Source of the DNA: Fen-999 sp041480065
GTDB taxonomy: Bacteria > Pseudomonadota > Gammaproteobacteria > Burkholderiales > Rhodocyclaceae
Direction of reading: 5' to 3'
Assembly (NCBI GenBank): GCA_041480065.1
Contig: JBGOZF010000007.1
Location: forward strand, 26,669 to 90,668
DNA length: 64,000 bases
The notes beneath the pieces were generated by a model. That model did not search any database and was not told the DNA's origin. It saw only the letters and a program-made list of their open reading frames with translations. Shown in pieces: positions 27,277-35,779 of the stretch (position 1 is the first letter of the stretch; each line of letters starts with the position of its first letter). The position numbers were made by a program, and so were the translations under genes.

Positions 27277-28686
27277 ATGGCCGGCAAGACGCTTTACGAC
27301 AAACTCTGGGACTCGCACGTCGTCCGCGAAGAAAGCGACGGCACCTGCCTCATCTACATCGACCGGCATCTCATGCACGAGGTGACCAGCCCGCAGGCTT
27401 TCGAGGGTCTGCGCATTTCCGGCCGCAAGCCCTGGCGCAATACCTCCATCGTCGCCAACCCCGACCACAACACCCCGACCGACCATTGGGATCAGGGCAT
27501 CCAGGAGCCCATCGCGCGTTTGCAGGTGGAGACGCTCGACGCCAACATCAAGGAATTCGGCGCCTTGGTCTATTTTCCGTTCAAGCACGCCAACCAGGGC
27601 ATCATCCACGTCATCGGCCAGGAAAACGGCACCACGCTGCCGGGCATGACCGTCGTGTGCGGCGACAGCCACACGTCCACCCACGGAGCTTTCGGCGCCC
27701 TGGCCCACGGCATCGGCACCTCCGAGGTCGAGCACGTGCTGGCAACGCAGACGCTGGTCGCCAAGCGCTCGCAGCGCATGCTGGTCAAGGTCGAAGGGCA
27801 ACTCGGCAAGGGTGTCACCGCCAAGGATGTCGCGCTGGCGATCATCGGCAAGATCGGCACCGCCGGCGGCACCGGCTATGCCATCGAGTTCGGCGGTTCC
27901 GCGATCCGCGGCCTGTCGATCGAAGGCCGCATGACCCTGTGCAACATGGCCATCGAAGCCGGCGCCCGTGCGGGCCTCGTCGCCCCCGACCAGAAGACCA
28001 TCGACTACCTCCAGGGTCGGCTCTACGCGCCGAAGGGTGCCGACTGGGACCGCGCGGTGGCTTACTGGAAGACCTTGCAGTCCGATGCCGACGCCGCCTT
28101 CGATTCCGTCATCGAGCTCGATGCCGCAAAGATCGAGCCTCAGGTCACCTGGGGCACCTCGCCCGAACAGGTGCTGCCGGTCGGCGCGCGCGTACCCAAT
28201 CCGGCCAAGGAGGCCGATCCGGTCAGGCGCGCCGGCATCGAGCGGGCGCTCAAGTACATGGGGCTCGCCGCCGACACGCCGATCGAAGAGATCAAGGTCG
28301 ACAAGGTCTTCATCGGCTCCTGTACCAACTCGCGCATCGAAGACCTGCGCGCTGCGGCGAAAGTGGCCAAGGGCCGAAAGAAGGCCGCCAGCGTTAAACA
28401 GGTACTGGTCGTGCCGGGGTCGGGCATCGTGAAGCGCCAGGCCGAGGCGGAAGGGCTCGACAAGGTTTTCGTCGAAGCTGGCTTCGAATGGCGCGAACCG
28501 GGCTGTTCGATGTGCCTGGCAATGAACGCCGACCGCCTGGCACCGGGAGAGCGCTGCGCCTCCACCTCCAACCGCAACTTCGAAGGACGTCAGGGTGCCG
28601 GTGGCCGCACGCATCTGGTCAGCCCGGAAATGGCCGCCGCGGCAGCCATCGCCGGGCACTTCGTCGACGTCCGCAACCAACTCTGA
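27277..28686 (+). CDS. leuC: 3-Isopropylmalate dehydratase, large subunit
   Basis: Aconitase-family iron-sulphur subunit isomerising 2- to 3-isopropylmalate for leucine, and probably citramalate to methylmalate for isoleucine given the nearby cimA. The 469-residue product shows YIDRHLMHEVTSPQAFEGLR, NPDHNTPT, VCGDSHTSTHGAFGALAHGI, and the cluster cysteines in IGSCTNSRIEDLRAAA and GCSMCLAMNADRL. AAGGAG lies seven bases before the ATG. leuD begins 12 bases downstream. No leuB follows in the window. Confidence 0.97.
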   Translation: MAGKTLYDKLWDSHVVREESDGTCLIYIDRHLMHEVTSPQAFEGLRISGRKPWRNTSIVANPDHNTPTDHWDQGIQEPIARLQVETLDANIKEFGALVYFPFKHANQGIIHVIGQENGTTLPGMTVVCGDSHTSTHGAFGALAHGIGTSEVEHVLATQTLVAKRSQRMLVKVEGQLGKGVTAKDVALAIIGKIGTAGGTGYAIEFGGSAIRGLSIEGRMTLCNMAIEAGARAGLVAPDQKTIDYLQGRLYAPKGADWDRAVAYWKTLQSDADAAFDSVIELDAAKIEPQVTWGTSPEQVLPVGARVPNPAKEADPVRRAGIERALKYMGLAADTPIEEIKVDKVFIGSCTNSRIEDLRAAAKVAKGRKKAASVKQVLVVPGSGIVKRQAEAEGLDKVFVEAGFEWREPGCSMCLAMNADRLAPGERCASTSNRNFEGRQGAGGRTHLVSPEMAAAAAIAGHFVDVRNQL

Positions 28687-28698
28687 GCGAAAACCGAC

Positions 28699-29337
28699 AT
28701 GAAAGCATTCAAGCAACTCGACGGCCTGGTCTGCCCGCTCGACCGCGCCAACGTCGATACCGACGCCATCATCCCCAAGCAGTTCCTCAAGTCGATCAAG
28801 CGCTCGGGCTTCGGGCCCTTCCTGTTCGACGAATGGCGCTACTCAGACTTCGGCGAGCCGGGCATGGACTGCACCAACCGGCCGCGCCGGCCGGAGTTCG
28901 TGCTTAACCAGCCGCGCTACCAGGGTGCGCAGGTGCTTCTGGCGCGCGACAACTTCGGCTGCGGTTCCAGCCGCGAGCACGCGCCGTGGGCGATCGAGGA
29001 CTATGGTTTCCAGGTCATCATCGCGCCGTCGTTCGCCGACATCTTTTTCGGCAACTGCTACAAGAACGGCATTCTGCCCATCGTCGCGCCTGCGCAGATC
29101 GTCGACAAGCTGTTCATGGAATGTGCTGCCAAGGAGGGCTACCGCCTTAGCGTCGATCTCGAGGCGCAGAAAGTAACTACCCCTTCCGGCGAGTCGTTCG
29201 GCTTCGACATCACGCCCCACCGCAAGCACTGCCTGTTGAACGGCCTGGATGAGATCGGCCTGACGCTGCAGCATGCCGACGAGATCAAGGCGTTCGAGAC
29301 GCGCCATCGCGCCGCGCAGCCCTGGCTGTTCAACTGA
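28699..29337 (+). CDS. leuD: 3-Isopropylmalate dehydratase, small subunit
   Basis: Swivelling subunit that completes the LeuC active site. The 212-residue product shows LDRANVDTDAIIPKQFLKSI near the N-terminus, then LLARDNFGCGSSREHAPWAI, the substrate loop, and FFGNCYKNGILPI. Normal family length. It is co-transcribed with leuC and ends just before a strong bidirectional terminator. In many betaproteobacteria leuB follows; here the next gene is a HiPIP on the other strand. Confidence 0.97.
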   Translation: MKAFKQLDGLVCPLDRANVDTDAIIPKQFLKSIKRSGFGPFLFDEWRYSDFGEPGMDCTNRPRRPEFVLNQPRYQGAQVLLARDNFGCGSSREHAPWAIEDYGFQVIIAPSFADIFFGNCYKNGILPIVAPAQIVDKLFMECAAKEGYRLSVDLEAQKVTTPSGESFGFDITPHRKHCLLNGLDEIGLTLQHADEIKAFETRHRAAQPWLFN

Positions 29338-29358
29338 TCGTCGATACAGCGAAGCGCC

Positions 29359-29394
29359 AAAAAACCGGGGGCCTTGCGGCCCCCGGCTTCTTTC
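29359..29394. terminator. Bidirectional intrinsic terminator between leuD and the HiPIP gene
   Basis: A perfect 9-bp stem, CCGGGGGCC (29365-29373) and GGCCCCCGG (29378-29386), encloses TTGC. On the plus strand it is followed by CTTCTTTC; on the minus strand the six A at 29359-29364 read as six T. It can stop transcripts from both convergent genes. Confidence 0.85.
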
Positions 29395-29412
29395 AAGCAA
29401 AGCTGCTGACGG

Positions 29413-29694
29413 TCAGGGCTTCTTGGCCCAGGCGGTGCAGTAGCCGGCAGGGGCGATTTCGGTATCGCCCGGCATGATCTTGCAGCCGCCCAGATCCTTC
29501 GGCGTCTTGCCGGGAACGAACTGCATGCAAGTCGCGCAACTCTTGTCGGCACTGGGCGTGCCCTGGTACTTGAGCGCGGTGCGCAGGGCATCGTTCTTGG
29601 CAGCAAAGGCCCGATCCGAAACCGCCAGCACCGGGATCAAGGCAAGGGCGGAGCCGCCAATCTTGAGGAAATTACGACGCGATTCTTGAGTCAT
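29413..29694 (-). CDS. High-potential iron-sulphur protein (HiPIP)
   Basis: Periplasmic one-electron carrier of 93 residues. A Tat signal (SRRNFLKIGGSALALIPVLA) precedes a short mature part with the four cluster cysteines in CATCMQF, GGCKIMPG and GYCTAWAKK, the HiPIP arrangement. The ATG at 29692-29694 has AAAGGATGG upstream. HiPIPs donate electrons to terminal oxidases or photosynthetic reaction centres; no reaction-centre genes are visible here. Stands alone, with the terminator at its 3' side. Confidence 0.93.
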   Translation of the reverse strand: MTQESRRNFLKIGGSALALIPVLAVSDRAFAAKNDALRTALKYQGTPSADKSCATCMQFVPGKTPKDLGGCKIMPGDTEIAPAGYCTAWAKKP

Positions 29695-29941
29695 TTGCAA
29701 CCATCCTTTCGTTAGTAAGAACAAAGCCTGTACGGCCGATTAAGCCTGCTTCCGACGCCCGCATGGCGACTGCATCCGAACGCCTACGATCATCCCCGCC
29801 CCGGATTATTTGGTGAGCCGGTCCCGCTTTATAAATGAACTTTGCGGACAGGTAATCTTGCAGTGCAGCATTGCGGTTCGCGCAAGGGAATAAACGAGTC
29901 AGGGCGTTCGGTCGTTGACACGCGGAAACGAAATCGTAGCG

Positions 29942-30808
29942 TCAGGCGAAGACGGAGCGGATCTCCTTCTCGTGAACGCCGATCTCTTCGGTAAGCTCAA
30001 GGTACTCGGGTGTCAATGCGTACTGCTCGGTGTCGGCGGGCGCCTCCCTGCCGAGCCATTCGAATCTGCCGCCGGCGAGCAGATTGGCGACATAGACCAC
30101 ATCGGCCAGGTTGCGGGGCTTCGCGGGCAGCGGACGCGGTTGGTCATGTTCGCGGACTGCCTCCGCGATCTCCTCGGGCATGCCGAGCGCGATCAGTACC
30201 GCGTGGCCGATGCTCTCGTGCCATTGCAGGATCAGATGCTTGATGGTGTCGGGGCGCTGGCGCAGTTCATCGTACTGGATCGCGCGGTAGAGCATGTAGA
30301 AGGCGCCAATGTCGTGGACCATTCCGGCCAGTAGTGCCTCGTCGGGGCTGATGCGGGTCATGTGGCGGGCGATCAGTTCCGCTGCGACAGCGGTGTGCAG
30401 CGAATGCTGCCAGAGCTTGTCGGTGAGATCGCTGAACTTGACCAGATCCTTGGAGCGCAGCAGTTGGTTCATGGCGATGGCCATCGCCGTCGTCCGCACA
30501 TTGTTGAGGCCGAGCCTGAGCACGGCGTCGCGCACGCCCACGATCTGCTTTCCTGTCGATCCGAAAGCCGCCGAATTCGCCATGCTGATCAGCCGCGCGG
30601 AAATCAGGGGCTCGGCGCCGACAAGGGTGGCGATCTTGTCCAGCGACAAATTGGGGTCCTGCAATAGCTTGCGCAGGCGCGAGACGAGATCGAACGAGGT
30701 CGGGAAGACGACATCGCCCGTCAGTTCCTTGGCGATGTCCTGCAGCATCTGGAAACGCTGCTCGTTGAGAGCCGTGCCGCTCTTGTCTGGAACAGGTGAG
30801 GTATCCAT
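29942..30808 (-). CDS. HDOD-domain signalling protein
   Basis: A 288-residue single-domain HDOD protein. Visible: FPTSFDLVSRLRKLLQDPNL, LISARLISMANSAAFG, VRDAVLRLGLNNVRTTAMAI, ARHMTRISPDEALLAGMVHD-IG and WHESIGHAVLIALGMPEEI. Some HD-type residues remain (MVHDIG), but HDOD proteins generally lack the full catalytic set and act as regulatory output or scaffold modules. No partner domain is fused. The upstream neighbour is a tRNA-Gly gene. Confidence 0.88.
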   Translation of the reverse strand: MDTSPVPDKSGTALNEQRFQMLQDIAKELTGDVVFPTSFDLVSRLRKLLQDPNLSLDKIATLVGAEPLISARLISMANSAAFGSTGKQIVGVRDAVLRLGLNNVRTTAMAIAMNQLLRSKDLVKFSDLTDKLWQHSLHTAVAAELIARHMTRISPDEALLAGMVHDIGAFYMLYRAIQYDELRQRPDTIKHLILQWHESIGHAVLIALGMPEEIAEAVREHDQPRPLPAKPRNLADVVYVANLLAGGRFEWLGREAPADTEQYALTPEYLELTEEIGVHEKEIRSVFA

Positions 30809-30855
30809 CGTCTGTTGGCAACCCCCAAGAGAAATTCCGGCGCATCGGATCGATC

Positions 30856-30929
30856 TGGAGCGGGCGAAGGGAGTCGAACCCTCGTCATCAGCTTGGGAAG
30901 CTGAGGTAATGCCGTTATACGACGCCCGC
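30856..30929 (-). tRNA. tRNA-Gly (anticodon CCC)
   Basis: Reading the minus strand, a complete cloverleaf is seen: acceptor GCGGGCG pairs with CGCCCGC, the anticodon stem TCAGC/GCTGA encloses the loop TTCCCAA with anticodon CCC, and the T arm reads AGGG-TTCGACT-CCCT. The discriminator T and an encoded CCA end the gene at 30856. It would decode GGG. Confidence 0.95.
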
Positions 30930-31002
30930 GAGAGGGGGCTATTCTAGACAGGGCTTGCCGGCGTGGCAATTAATGGCGCCGGCAAGCAGTTCCGGTAGCA
31001 GT

Positions 31003-32640
31003 TCAGACACGGAAACGCCTGACCATTTCGCTCAAGCGTTCTGCCGTTTGCTTGAGTTCGGCCGCCGCGGTCGCCGTCTGTTTCACGGACGCACCGGTGT
31101 GGTCCACCATCTGGGCGATCTGCTCGACCTGCTGGGCGATGGCGGTGCTGGCGGTGCTCTGCTCCTGGGTCGCATTGGCGACGTCGCGCACCTTGGTCAG
31201 AGTGTCCGCGGCGCCCTGACGGATCTCGCGCAGCGATTCGGCGGCGCTGCCCACCAGCTCGACGCCGCGCTGGACCTGGGGTTTGGCCGCACCCATGGCC
31301 TCCACGGCGTGGTGAGTGTCGCCCTGGATGGCACTGATCATCTGCTCGATCTGTACCGTCGCCGTTGCCGTGCGTTCGGCCAGGCCGCGCACTTCGTCGG
31401 CCACCACCGCGAAGCCGCGCCCCTGCTCGCCGGCGCGTGCGGCCTCGATGGCGGCGTTGAGCGCCAGCAGGTTGGTCTGGGCGGCGATTTCCTTGATCAC
31501 GCCGGCGATGGTGCCGATCTCGTTGGCCCGTGCGACCAGGGTGCCGATCCGCTCCGCAGCGCCACCGATGGTGGCGGCGATGGCATTCATTTCTTCGGTG
31601 GCCCGGTTGGTCCGGCCTTCGCCTTCTTCGGCCAGTTTCGCCGAGCGCGACGAATTGATCTCGGTCTCGCGGGCGCTTTCGGAAATATGGACGACGCTGA
31701 CGGTCATCTGTTCGACGGCAGCGGCCATCGACGAAGCCGCGTCCGATCCGGCATGGGCGGCGTCGGAAACGGCGCGCGAAGCCGTAGCGATTTCGCCCGA
31801 ACCGGTCGCGACCTCGTCGGCGCTGCTGTGGATGGTCCGCATCATCTCGCGCAGCGCGGCGACGGTGGTCCGCACGGCGGCCAGGACGCTGCTGTCGGAC
31901 CCGCCGGCCCGAATGTCGACCGTGAGATCTCCGGCGGCAAGGCTCTTCATGACTTCATTGACGTATTGGGGTTCGCCGCCAAGCTCGCGCATCAGATGGC
32001 TGGTCACCAGCCATGCCAGCAGCAGCGAGGCACCCAGCGATGCGACGAAAATCGAGATCAGGATCATGCGCGCCGACACCACCGAGTCCGCCGCCTCGGC
32101 TTCGATGCGCCCGCTCTCGCTGTTGGCGAGCTTGACAACTTGATCGATCGCCTGGCGGTGGCTCGCATACACATTCCCCATCTCGCCGAGCACCGCCCGT
32201 GCGCGCGCCGAATCGCCTGCCTGGATCGCCGGCACGAACTGGTTTCTGGCCAGCTCAAAGAACTTGATCCCCGTTGTCTGAGCCTGATCGAGCAGCGTTT
32301 GCTTGAGGTTGTCCGCCAGCGGCTGCGCACGCCAGAACGCGTAGCGTTCGCCGAAATCCTTCTCGGCCTGCGTCAACTCCGCGATCAGTTTCGAGCGTTG
32401 GTCGGGCGCCGTGTCGACCGCCATTTGGTGCGCGATCAGGTTGGCCTCGATGATGTAAGCCGGCGGCGGCAGAATATCCGCCACCAGATCCTTGCCGCGA
32501 ACCACCTCCTGGTAGATCGGACCGTTGACTCGCAATCGTTCCAGGATGAAATAGGTGACGCCGCCGAACACCGCGAAACCGATCGCCAGCATGCCGATCA
32601 TCAACGCAAACCGTTGTCCCAGCCTAAGTCCAGCCAGCAT
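31003..32640 (-). CDS. Methyl-accepting chemotaxis protein
   Basis: A 545-residue chemoreceptor. Two membrane segments (about 13-35 and 192-213) bracket a periplasmic four-helix-type sensor domain; a HAMP-like stretch with SHLMRELGGEPQYVNEVMKS follows, then the signalling coiled coil with the conserved tip IKEIAAQTNLLALNAAIEAA and GRGFAVVADEVRGLAERT. The C-terminus lacks a CheR-tethering pentapeptide. No che genes are near, so its ligand and partner array are unknown. Divergent from thiS. Confidence 0.94.
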   Translation of the reverse strand: MLAGLRLGQRFALMIGMLAIGFAVFGGVTYFILERLRVNGPIYQEVVRGKDLVADILPPPAYIIEANLIAHQMAVDTAPDQRSKLIAELTQAEKDFGERYAFWRAQPLADNLKQTLLDQAQTTGIKFFELARNQFVPAIQAGDSARARAVLGEMGNVYASHRQAIDQVVKLANSESGRIEAEAADSVVSARMILISIFVASLGASLLLAWLVTSHLMRELGGEPQYVNEVMKSLAAGDLTVDIRAGGSDSSVLAAVRTTVAALREMMRTIHSSADEVATGSGEIATASRAVSDAAHAGSDAASSMAAAVEQMTVSVVHISESARETEINSSRSAKLAEEGEGRTNRATEEMNAIAATIGGAAERIGTLVARANEIGTIAGVIKEIAAQTNLLALNAAIEAARAGEQGRGFAVVADEVRGLAERTATATVQIEQMISAIQGDTHHAVEAMGAAKPQVQRGVELVGSAAESLREIRQGAADTLTKVRDVANATQEQSTASTAIAQQVEQIAQMVDHTGASVKQTATAAAELKQTAERLSEMVRRFRV

Positions 32641-32817
32641 GATTGTCTCTCCGAAGGTTGTTGTTCGAGTAATGTTTCACCATGCTACCTTAGATATAGA
32701 ATGCGGGGGGGTCTGGATGATCTCCCTGTGCGATGCAGGGATTCGCGCGTCGGCATCGGATGTACCAACGGCGGGTCAGCCGGAGGGCAGCATCCGCGCG
32801 ATGCTAAAATCACTGTC

Positions 32818-33021
32818 ATGATTTCCCTGCACATCAATGGCGAACGAGCCGAACTGGCCCAGGCGATGACCGTCGCGGCCCTGCTCGAAGCGCGTGGGAT
32901 GGCGGGCAAGCGCGTCGCGGTGGAACGCAACGGGGAGATCGTGCCCAGGAGCCAACATCCCGCCGTCGTTGTCGAGGCCGGCGACCGCATTGAAATTGTC
33001 GTCGCCGTCGGCGGCGGTTAA
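32818..33021 (+). CDS. thiS: Sulphur carrier protein
   Basis: Ubiquitin-like 67-residue protein that carries sulphur as a C-terminal thiocarboxylate to ThiG. It starts MISLHINGERAELAQAMTVA and ends VVAVGGG, the required terminal Gly-Gly. A TAAAAT hexamer lies only seven bases before the ATG; if this is the -10, the mRNA would be nearly leaderless. thiG follows after ten bases. No THI-box riboswitch is recognisable in the gap to the divergent chemoreceptor. Confidence 0.94.
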   Translation: MISLHINGERAELAQAMTVAALLEARGMAGKRVAVERNGEIVPRSQHPAVVVEAGDRIEIVVAVGGG

Positions 33022-33031
33022 GGAACCCATC

Positions 33032-33817
33032 ATGCAAGATTCACTGGTCATCGCCGGCAAGGCCTACGCGTCGCGGTTGTTGGTCGGCACCGGCAAGTAC
33101 AAGGACTTCGCCGAGACGCGCGCCGCCGTCGATGCCTCCGGCGCGCAGATCGTCACCGTCGCGATCCGCCGCACCAACATCGGCCAGGACCCGAAGCAGC
33201 CGTCGCTGCTCGATGCGCTGCCGCCCTCGCAATTCACCTACCTGCCCAACACCGCCGGCTGCTACTCGGCCGACGACGCCGTGCGCACGCTGCGCCTGGC
33301 GCGCGAACTCCTGGATGGCCACGATCTGGTCAAGCTGGAAGTGCTCGGCGACCAGCAGACCCTGTTCCCCAACATGCCCGAGACGCTGAAGGCTGCCGAG
33401 ACGCTGGTCAGGGATGGCTTCAAGGTCATGGTCTATTGCTCCGACGATCCCATCCAGGCCAAGTTGCTGGAAGGCATCGGCTGCGTTGCCGTGATGCCGC
33501 TCGCCTCGTTGATCGGTTCCGGCATGGGCATTCTCAATCCCTGGAACCTCAAGCTGATCATCGAGTCGGCCAAGGTGCCGGTGCTGGTCGATGCCGGCGT
33601 CGGCACGGCTTCCGACGCCGCCATCGCCATGGAACTCGGCTGCGACGGTGTGCTGATGAACACCGCCATCGCCGGCGCCAGGAACCCGGTGCTGATGGCC
33701 GGCGCCATGAAGAAGGCGGTCGAAGCCGGGCGCGAAGCCTTCCTCGCCGGGCGCATGGCGAAGAAGCTCTATGCCGCGGCCCCGAGTTCGCCGACCACGG
33801 GGATCATAGGAAGCTGA
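33032..33817 (+). CDS. thiG: Thiazole synthase
   Basis: Forms the thiazole ring of thiamine from deoxyxylulose phosphate, dehydroglycine and ThiS thiocarboxylate. The 261-residue product shows LLVGTGKYKDF, TVAIRRTNIGQ, PNTAGCYSADDAVRTLRLAR, the Schiff-base lysine in VKLEVLGD (Lys101), PLASLIGSGMGILNP and VDAGVGTASDAAIAMELGCD. Normal length. AAGGA precedes the ATG. First part of a compact run thiS-thiG-unknown-trmB-unknown. Confidence 0.97.
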   Translation: MQDSLVIAGKAYASRLLVGTGKYKDFAETRAAVDASGAQIVTVAIRRTNIGQDPKQPSLLDALPPSQFTYLPNTAGCYSADDAVRTLRLARELLDGHDLVKLEVLGDQQTLFPNMPETLKAAETLVRDGFKVMVYCSDDPIQAKLLEGIGCVAVMPLASLIGSGMGILNPWNLKLIIESAKVPVLVDAGVGTASDAAIAMELGCDGVLMNTAIAGARNPVLMAGAMKKAVEAGREAFLAGRMAKKLYAAAPSSPTTGIIGS

Positions 33818-33821
33818 AGCC

Positions 33822-34577
33822 GTGCCGCGCCTACCGTTGGTAGCGGCAATGCTGGCTGCCGTGCTCGTTGCCACTCCCGCCCGCAGCCAGGAAGCGCCGC
33901 CGCCTCCCGACGGTTATGCGTTCCGCAAGCCGCGCCTGCTGACGCAGCAACTGATCTGGGGCCTGGTGCACGGCGTCAAGCTGCTGGCCGAGACCTGCCG
34001 GGGCCAGGAAAACGGCCAGGCCGTTGCCAACGCTTATGCCGACTGGCTCGAGCGCTACGACCGGCGCATCCAGGGCGCGGCCCGGGATCTTTCCCGCCAC
34101 TACTTCGGCCAGGACGCCGCGCCGGCCGAAGCGCTGAATGTCGCGCTTCATTTGAAACCACAACTGGATCTGCCGCCGGACGATCTGGCGCCCGCCTGCT
34201 CCTCGGCGGTAGAGGCGATCAATGCGCCTCGCCACGATCTCGATCTCTTCTATGCCTTGCGTCGGGACGCCGCTCGCGTCGAGCGCGCCGAAGCAGTGCG
34301 GGCGCGCGTGGCCGCTTGCCTGAAGAGTCTCGCGGCCGAACCGGCGGCGAGCCTCGAGGCGAAGTTCGCTGCCTGGGCGCAGGTCAATGAATTGTTCGAG
34401 AACGTTTCGCGCAGCAGGTTGCTCAGCCTGAAAGGCGATAGCGCCGAAGATCGCCAATGGCGGCACGAAGCGGGCGCCGGCGCGGTACCGCCGGCGGTGG
34501 AGTGCGACAAGTTGGCGGGCGACCTCGCGGAACCGGCGTACGCTCTGGGCAACGTGTTCGGAGCAGACGACCGATGA
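33822..34577 (+). CDS. Exported protein of unknown function in the thiSG-trmB run
   Basis: A 251-residue protein that I cannot assign. It begins with a signal peptide (MPRLPLVAAMLAAVLVATPARS) from a GTG at 33822-33824. The mature part is probably helical with three cysteines (ETCRGQ, PACSS, ACLKSL) and no motif I recognise; LIWGLVHGVKLLAETC and NVALHLKPQLDLPPDD stand out. It follows thiG by four bases and its stop overlaps the trmB start (ATGA), so it belongs to this operon. Confidence 0.7.
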   Translation: MPRLPLVAAMLAAVLVATPARSQEAPPPPDGYAFRKPRLLTQQLIWGLVHGVKLLAETCRGQENGQAVANAYADWLERYDRRIQGAARDLSRHYFGQDAAPAEALNVALHLKPQLDLPPDDLAPACSSAVEAINAPRHDLDLFYALRRDAARVERAEAVRARVAACLKSLAAEPAASLEAKFAAWAQVNELFENVSRSRLLSLKGDSAEDRQWRHEAGAGAVPPAVECDKLAGDLAEPAYALGNVFGADDR

Positions 34578-35275
34578 ACGATGCCGCCCCGCCGGCACAC
34601 GGCCATATCCGCAGCTTCGTCCTGCGCCAGGGTCGCGTCTCCAACGCGCAGGCGCGCAGCTACGAAGCACTGATGCCGAAATTCGGCATCCCCTACCGGG
34701 CCGAAGCGCTCGACCTGGGGGCCGTCTTCGGTCGCGATGCGCCGAGGGTTCTGGAGATTGGCTTCGGCATGGGCGAGACCACGGCCGCCATCGCCGCCGC
34801 CCACCCGCAGATTGACTACCTCGGGCTCGAAGTCCACACGCCGGGCGTCGGCAGCCTGCTCAAGCAGATCGCGGAGAGCGAACTCGCCAACGTGCGCATC
34901 ATCCAGCACGACGCCGTCGAAGTGGTGCGAAACATGATCGCGCCGGGCACGCTGGCCGGCATCCACGTCTTCTTTCCCGATCCCTGGCCGAAGAAACGCC
35001 ACCAGAAGCGCCGCCTGCTCCAGCCGCCTTTCGTCGCGCTGCTGGCGCAACGACTGGCGCCGGGTGGCTATTTCCACTGCGCCACGGACTGGGAGGAGTA
35101 TGCCCAGCAGATGCTCGAAGTGCTGGCCGGCGAAGCGCTGCTGGAGAACACCGCCGACGGTTTCGCGCCCCGCCCGGAATACCGGCCGCTGACCAAGTTC
35201 GAGCAGCGCGGCCTGCGGCTCGGGCATGGCGTCTGGGACGTGGTGTTCCGCCGCCGCGACGGGGCAGGCGCATGA
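34574..35275 (+). CDS. trmB: tRNA (guanine-N7-)-methyltransferase
   Basis: SAM-dependent methylation of G46 in the tRNA variable loop. The 233-residue product shows RSFVLRQGRVSNAQARSYEA, VLEIGFGMGETTAAIAAAHP (SAM loop), YLGLEVHTPGVGSLL, the catalytic stretch HVFFPDPWPKKRHQKRRLLQ, and the C-terminal TKFEQRGLRLGHGVWDV. All TrmB signatures are present. The ATG overlaps the upstream stop, and its own stop overlaps the next gene (ATGA), so translation of the three genes is coupled. Confidence 0.96.
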   Translation: MNDAAPPAHGHIRSFVLRQGRVSNAQARSYEALMPKFGIPYRAEALDLGAVFGRDAPRVLEIGFGMGETTAAIAAAHPQIDYLGLEVHTPGVGSLLKQIAESELANVRIIQHDAVEVVRNMIAPGTLAGIHVFFPDPWPKKRHQKRRLLQPPFVALLAQRLAPGGYFHCATDWEEYAQQMLEVLAGEALLENTADGFAPRPEYRPLTKFEQRGLRLGHGVWDVVFRRRDGAGA

Positions 35276-35754
35276 GTATCCGCCAGTTCAATGCCAGCTA
35301 CATACTGGCCGAGGACCGCATCCTCATGCGCGTGACGTTGGAGACCGACGAGGAATTCCGCTTCTGGCTGACCCGGGCCTGCCTGCGCGGCTTCTTCCGG
35401 CAGGTGGATGCCTGGCTGGCACCGCGCGACGACTCCACCGCTGCCGCCGTGCAGGCCTTTCAGCGCGAGGCGGGCATTGCCCAGGCCGACTTCCAGTCGC
35501 CGCTGCGGCCCGGCGAGAAGCTGCCGCTGGGCGCAGCGCCGGTGCTGGTCGAAGCCATCGACGTCGACGCCGGCGGCGAGTCCATCCGCGTCGCCATGAC
35601 CCTGGCCGACAAGCGCCAGGCCGACTTCAACATCACCGGCGACGTCCTCGTCGGCGTCCACCACCTGCTGCAACAGGCGGCGCGCGTCGCCGACTGGGGC
35701 ATCCAGACCACGGCCTTCGGCGGCGCCGTTCCCGCAGCGGGCCGGCTGCACTAG
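35272..35754 (+). CDS. Conserved-looking cytoplasmic protein of unknown function
   Basis: A 160-residue protein without signal peptide or membrane segment. It opens SIRQFNASYILAEDRILMRV and continues TLETDEEFRFWLTRACLRGF, which looks like a small beta-rich domain, then a helical middle and DFNITGDVLVGVHHLLQQAA. I do not recognise the family. It overlaps trmB by 4 bp and is the last gene of the thiS-trmB run. Confidence 0.65.
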   Translation: MSIRQFNASYILAEDRILMRVTLETDEEFRFWLTRACLRGFFRQVDAWLAPRDDSTAAAVQAFQREAGIAQADFQSPLRPGEKLPLGAAPVLVEAIDVDAGGESIRVAMTLADKRQADFNITGDVLVGVHHLLQQAARVADWGIQTTAFGGAVPAAGRLH

Positions 35755-35779
35755 CCGGCAATACGCGCCGGCGCCGGCC

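Noticed and set aside
30955..33021. Long plus-strand frame covering the chemoreceptor gene and thiS
   Set aside because: It is in the same frame as thiS, but the part before 32818 is the antisense of a chemoreceptor with all family motifs; only thiS is real.
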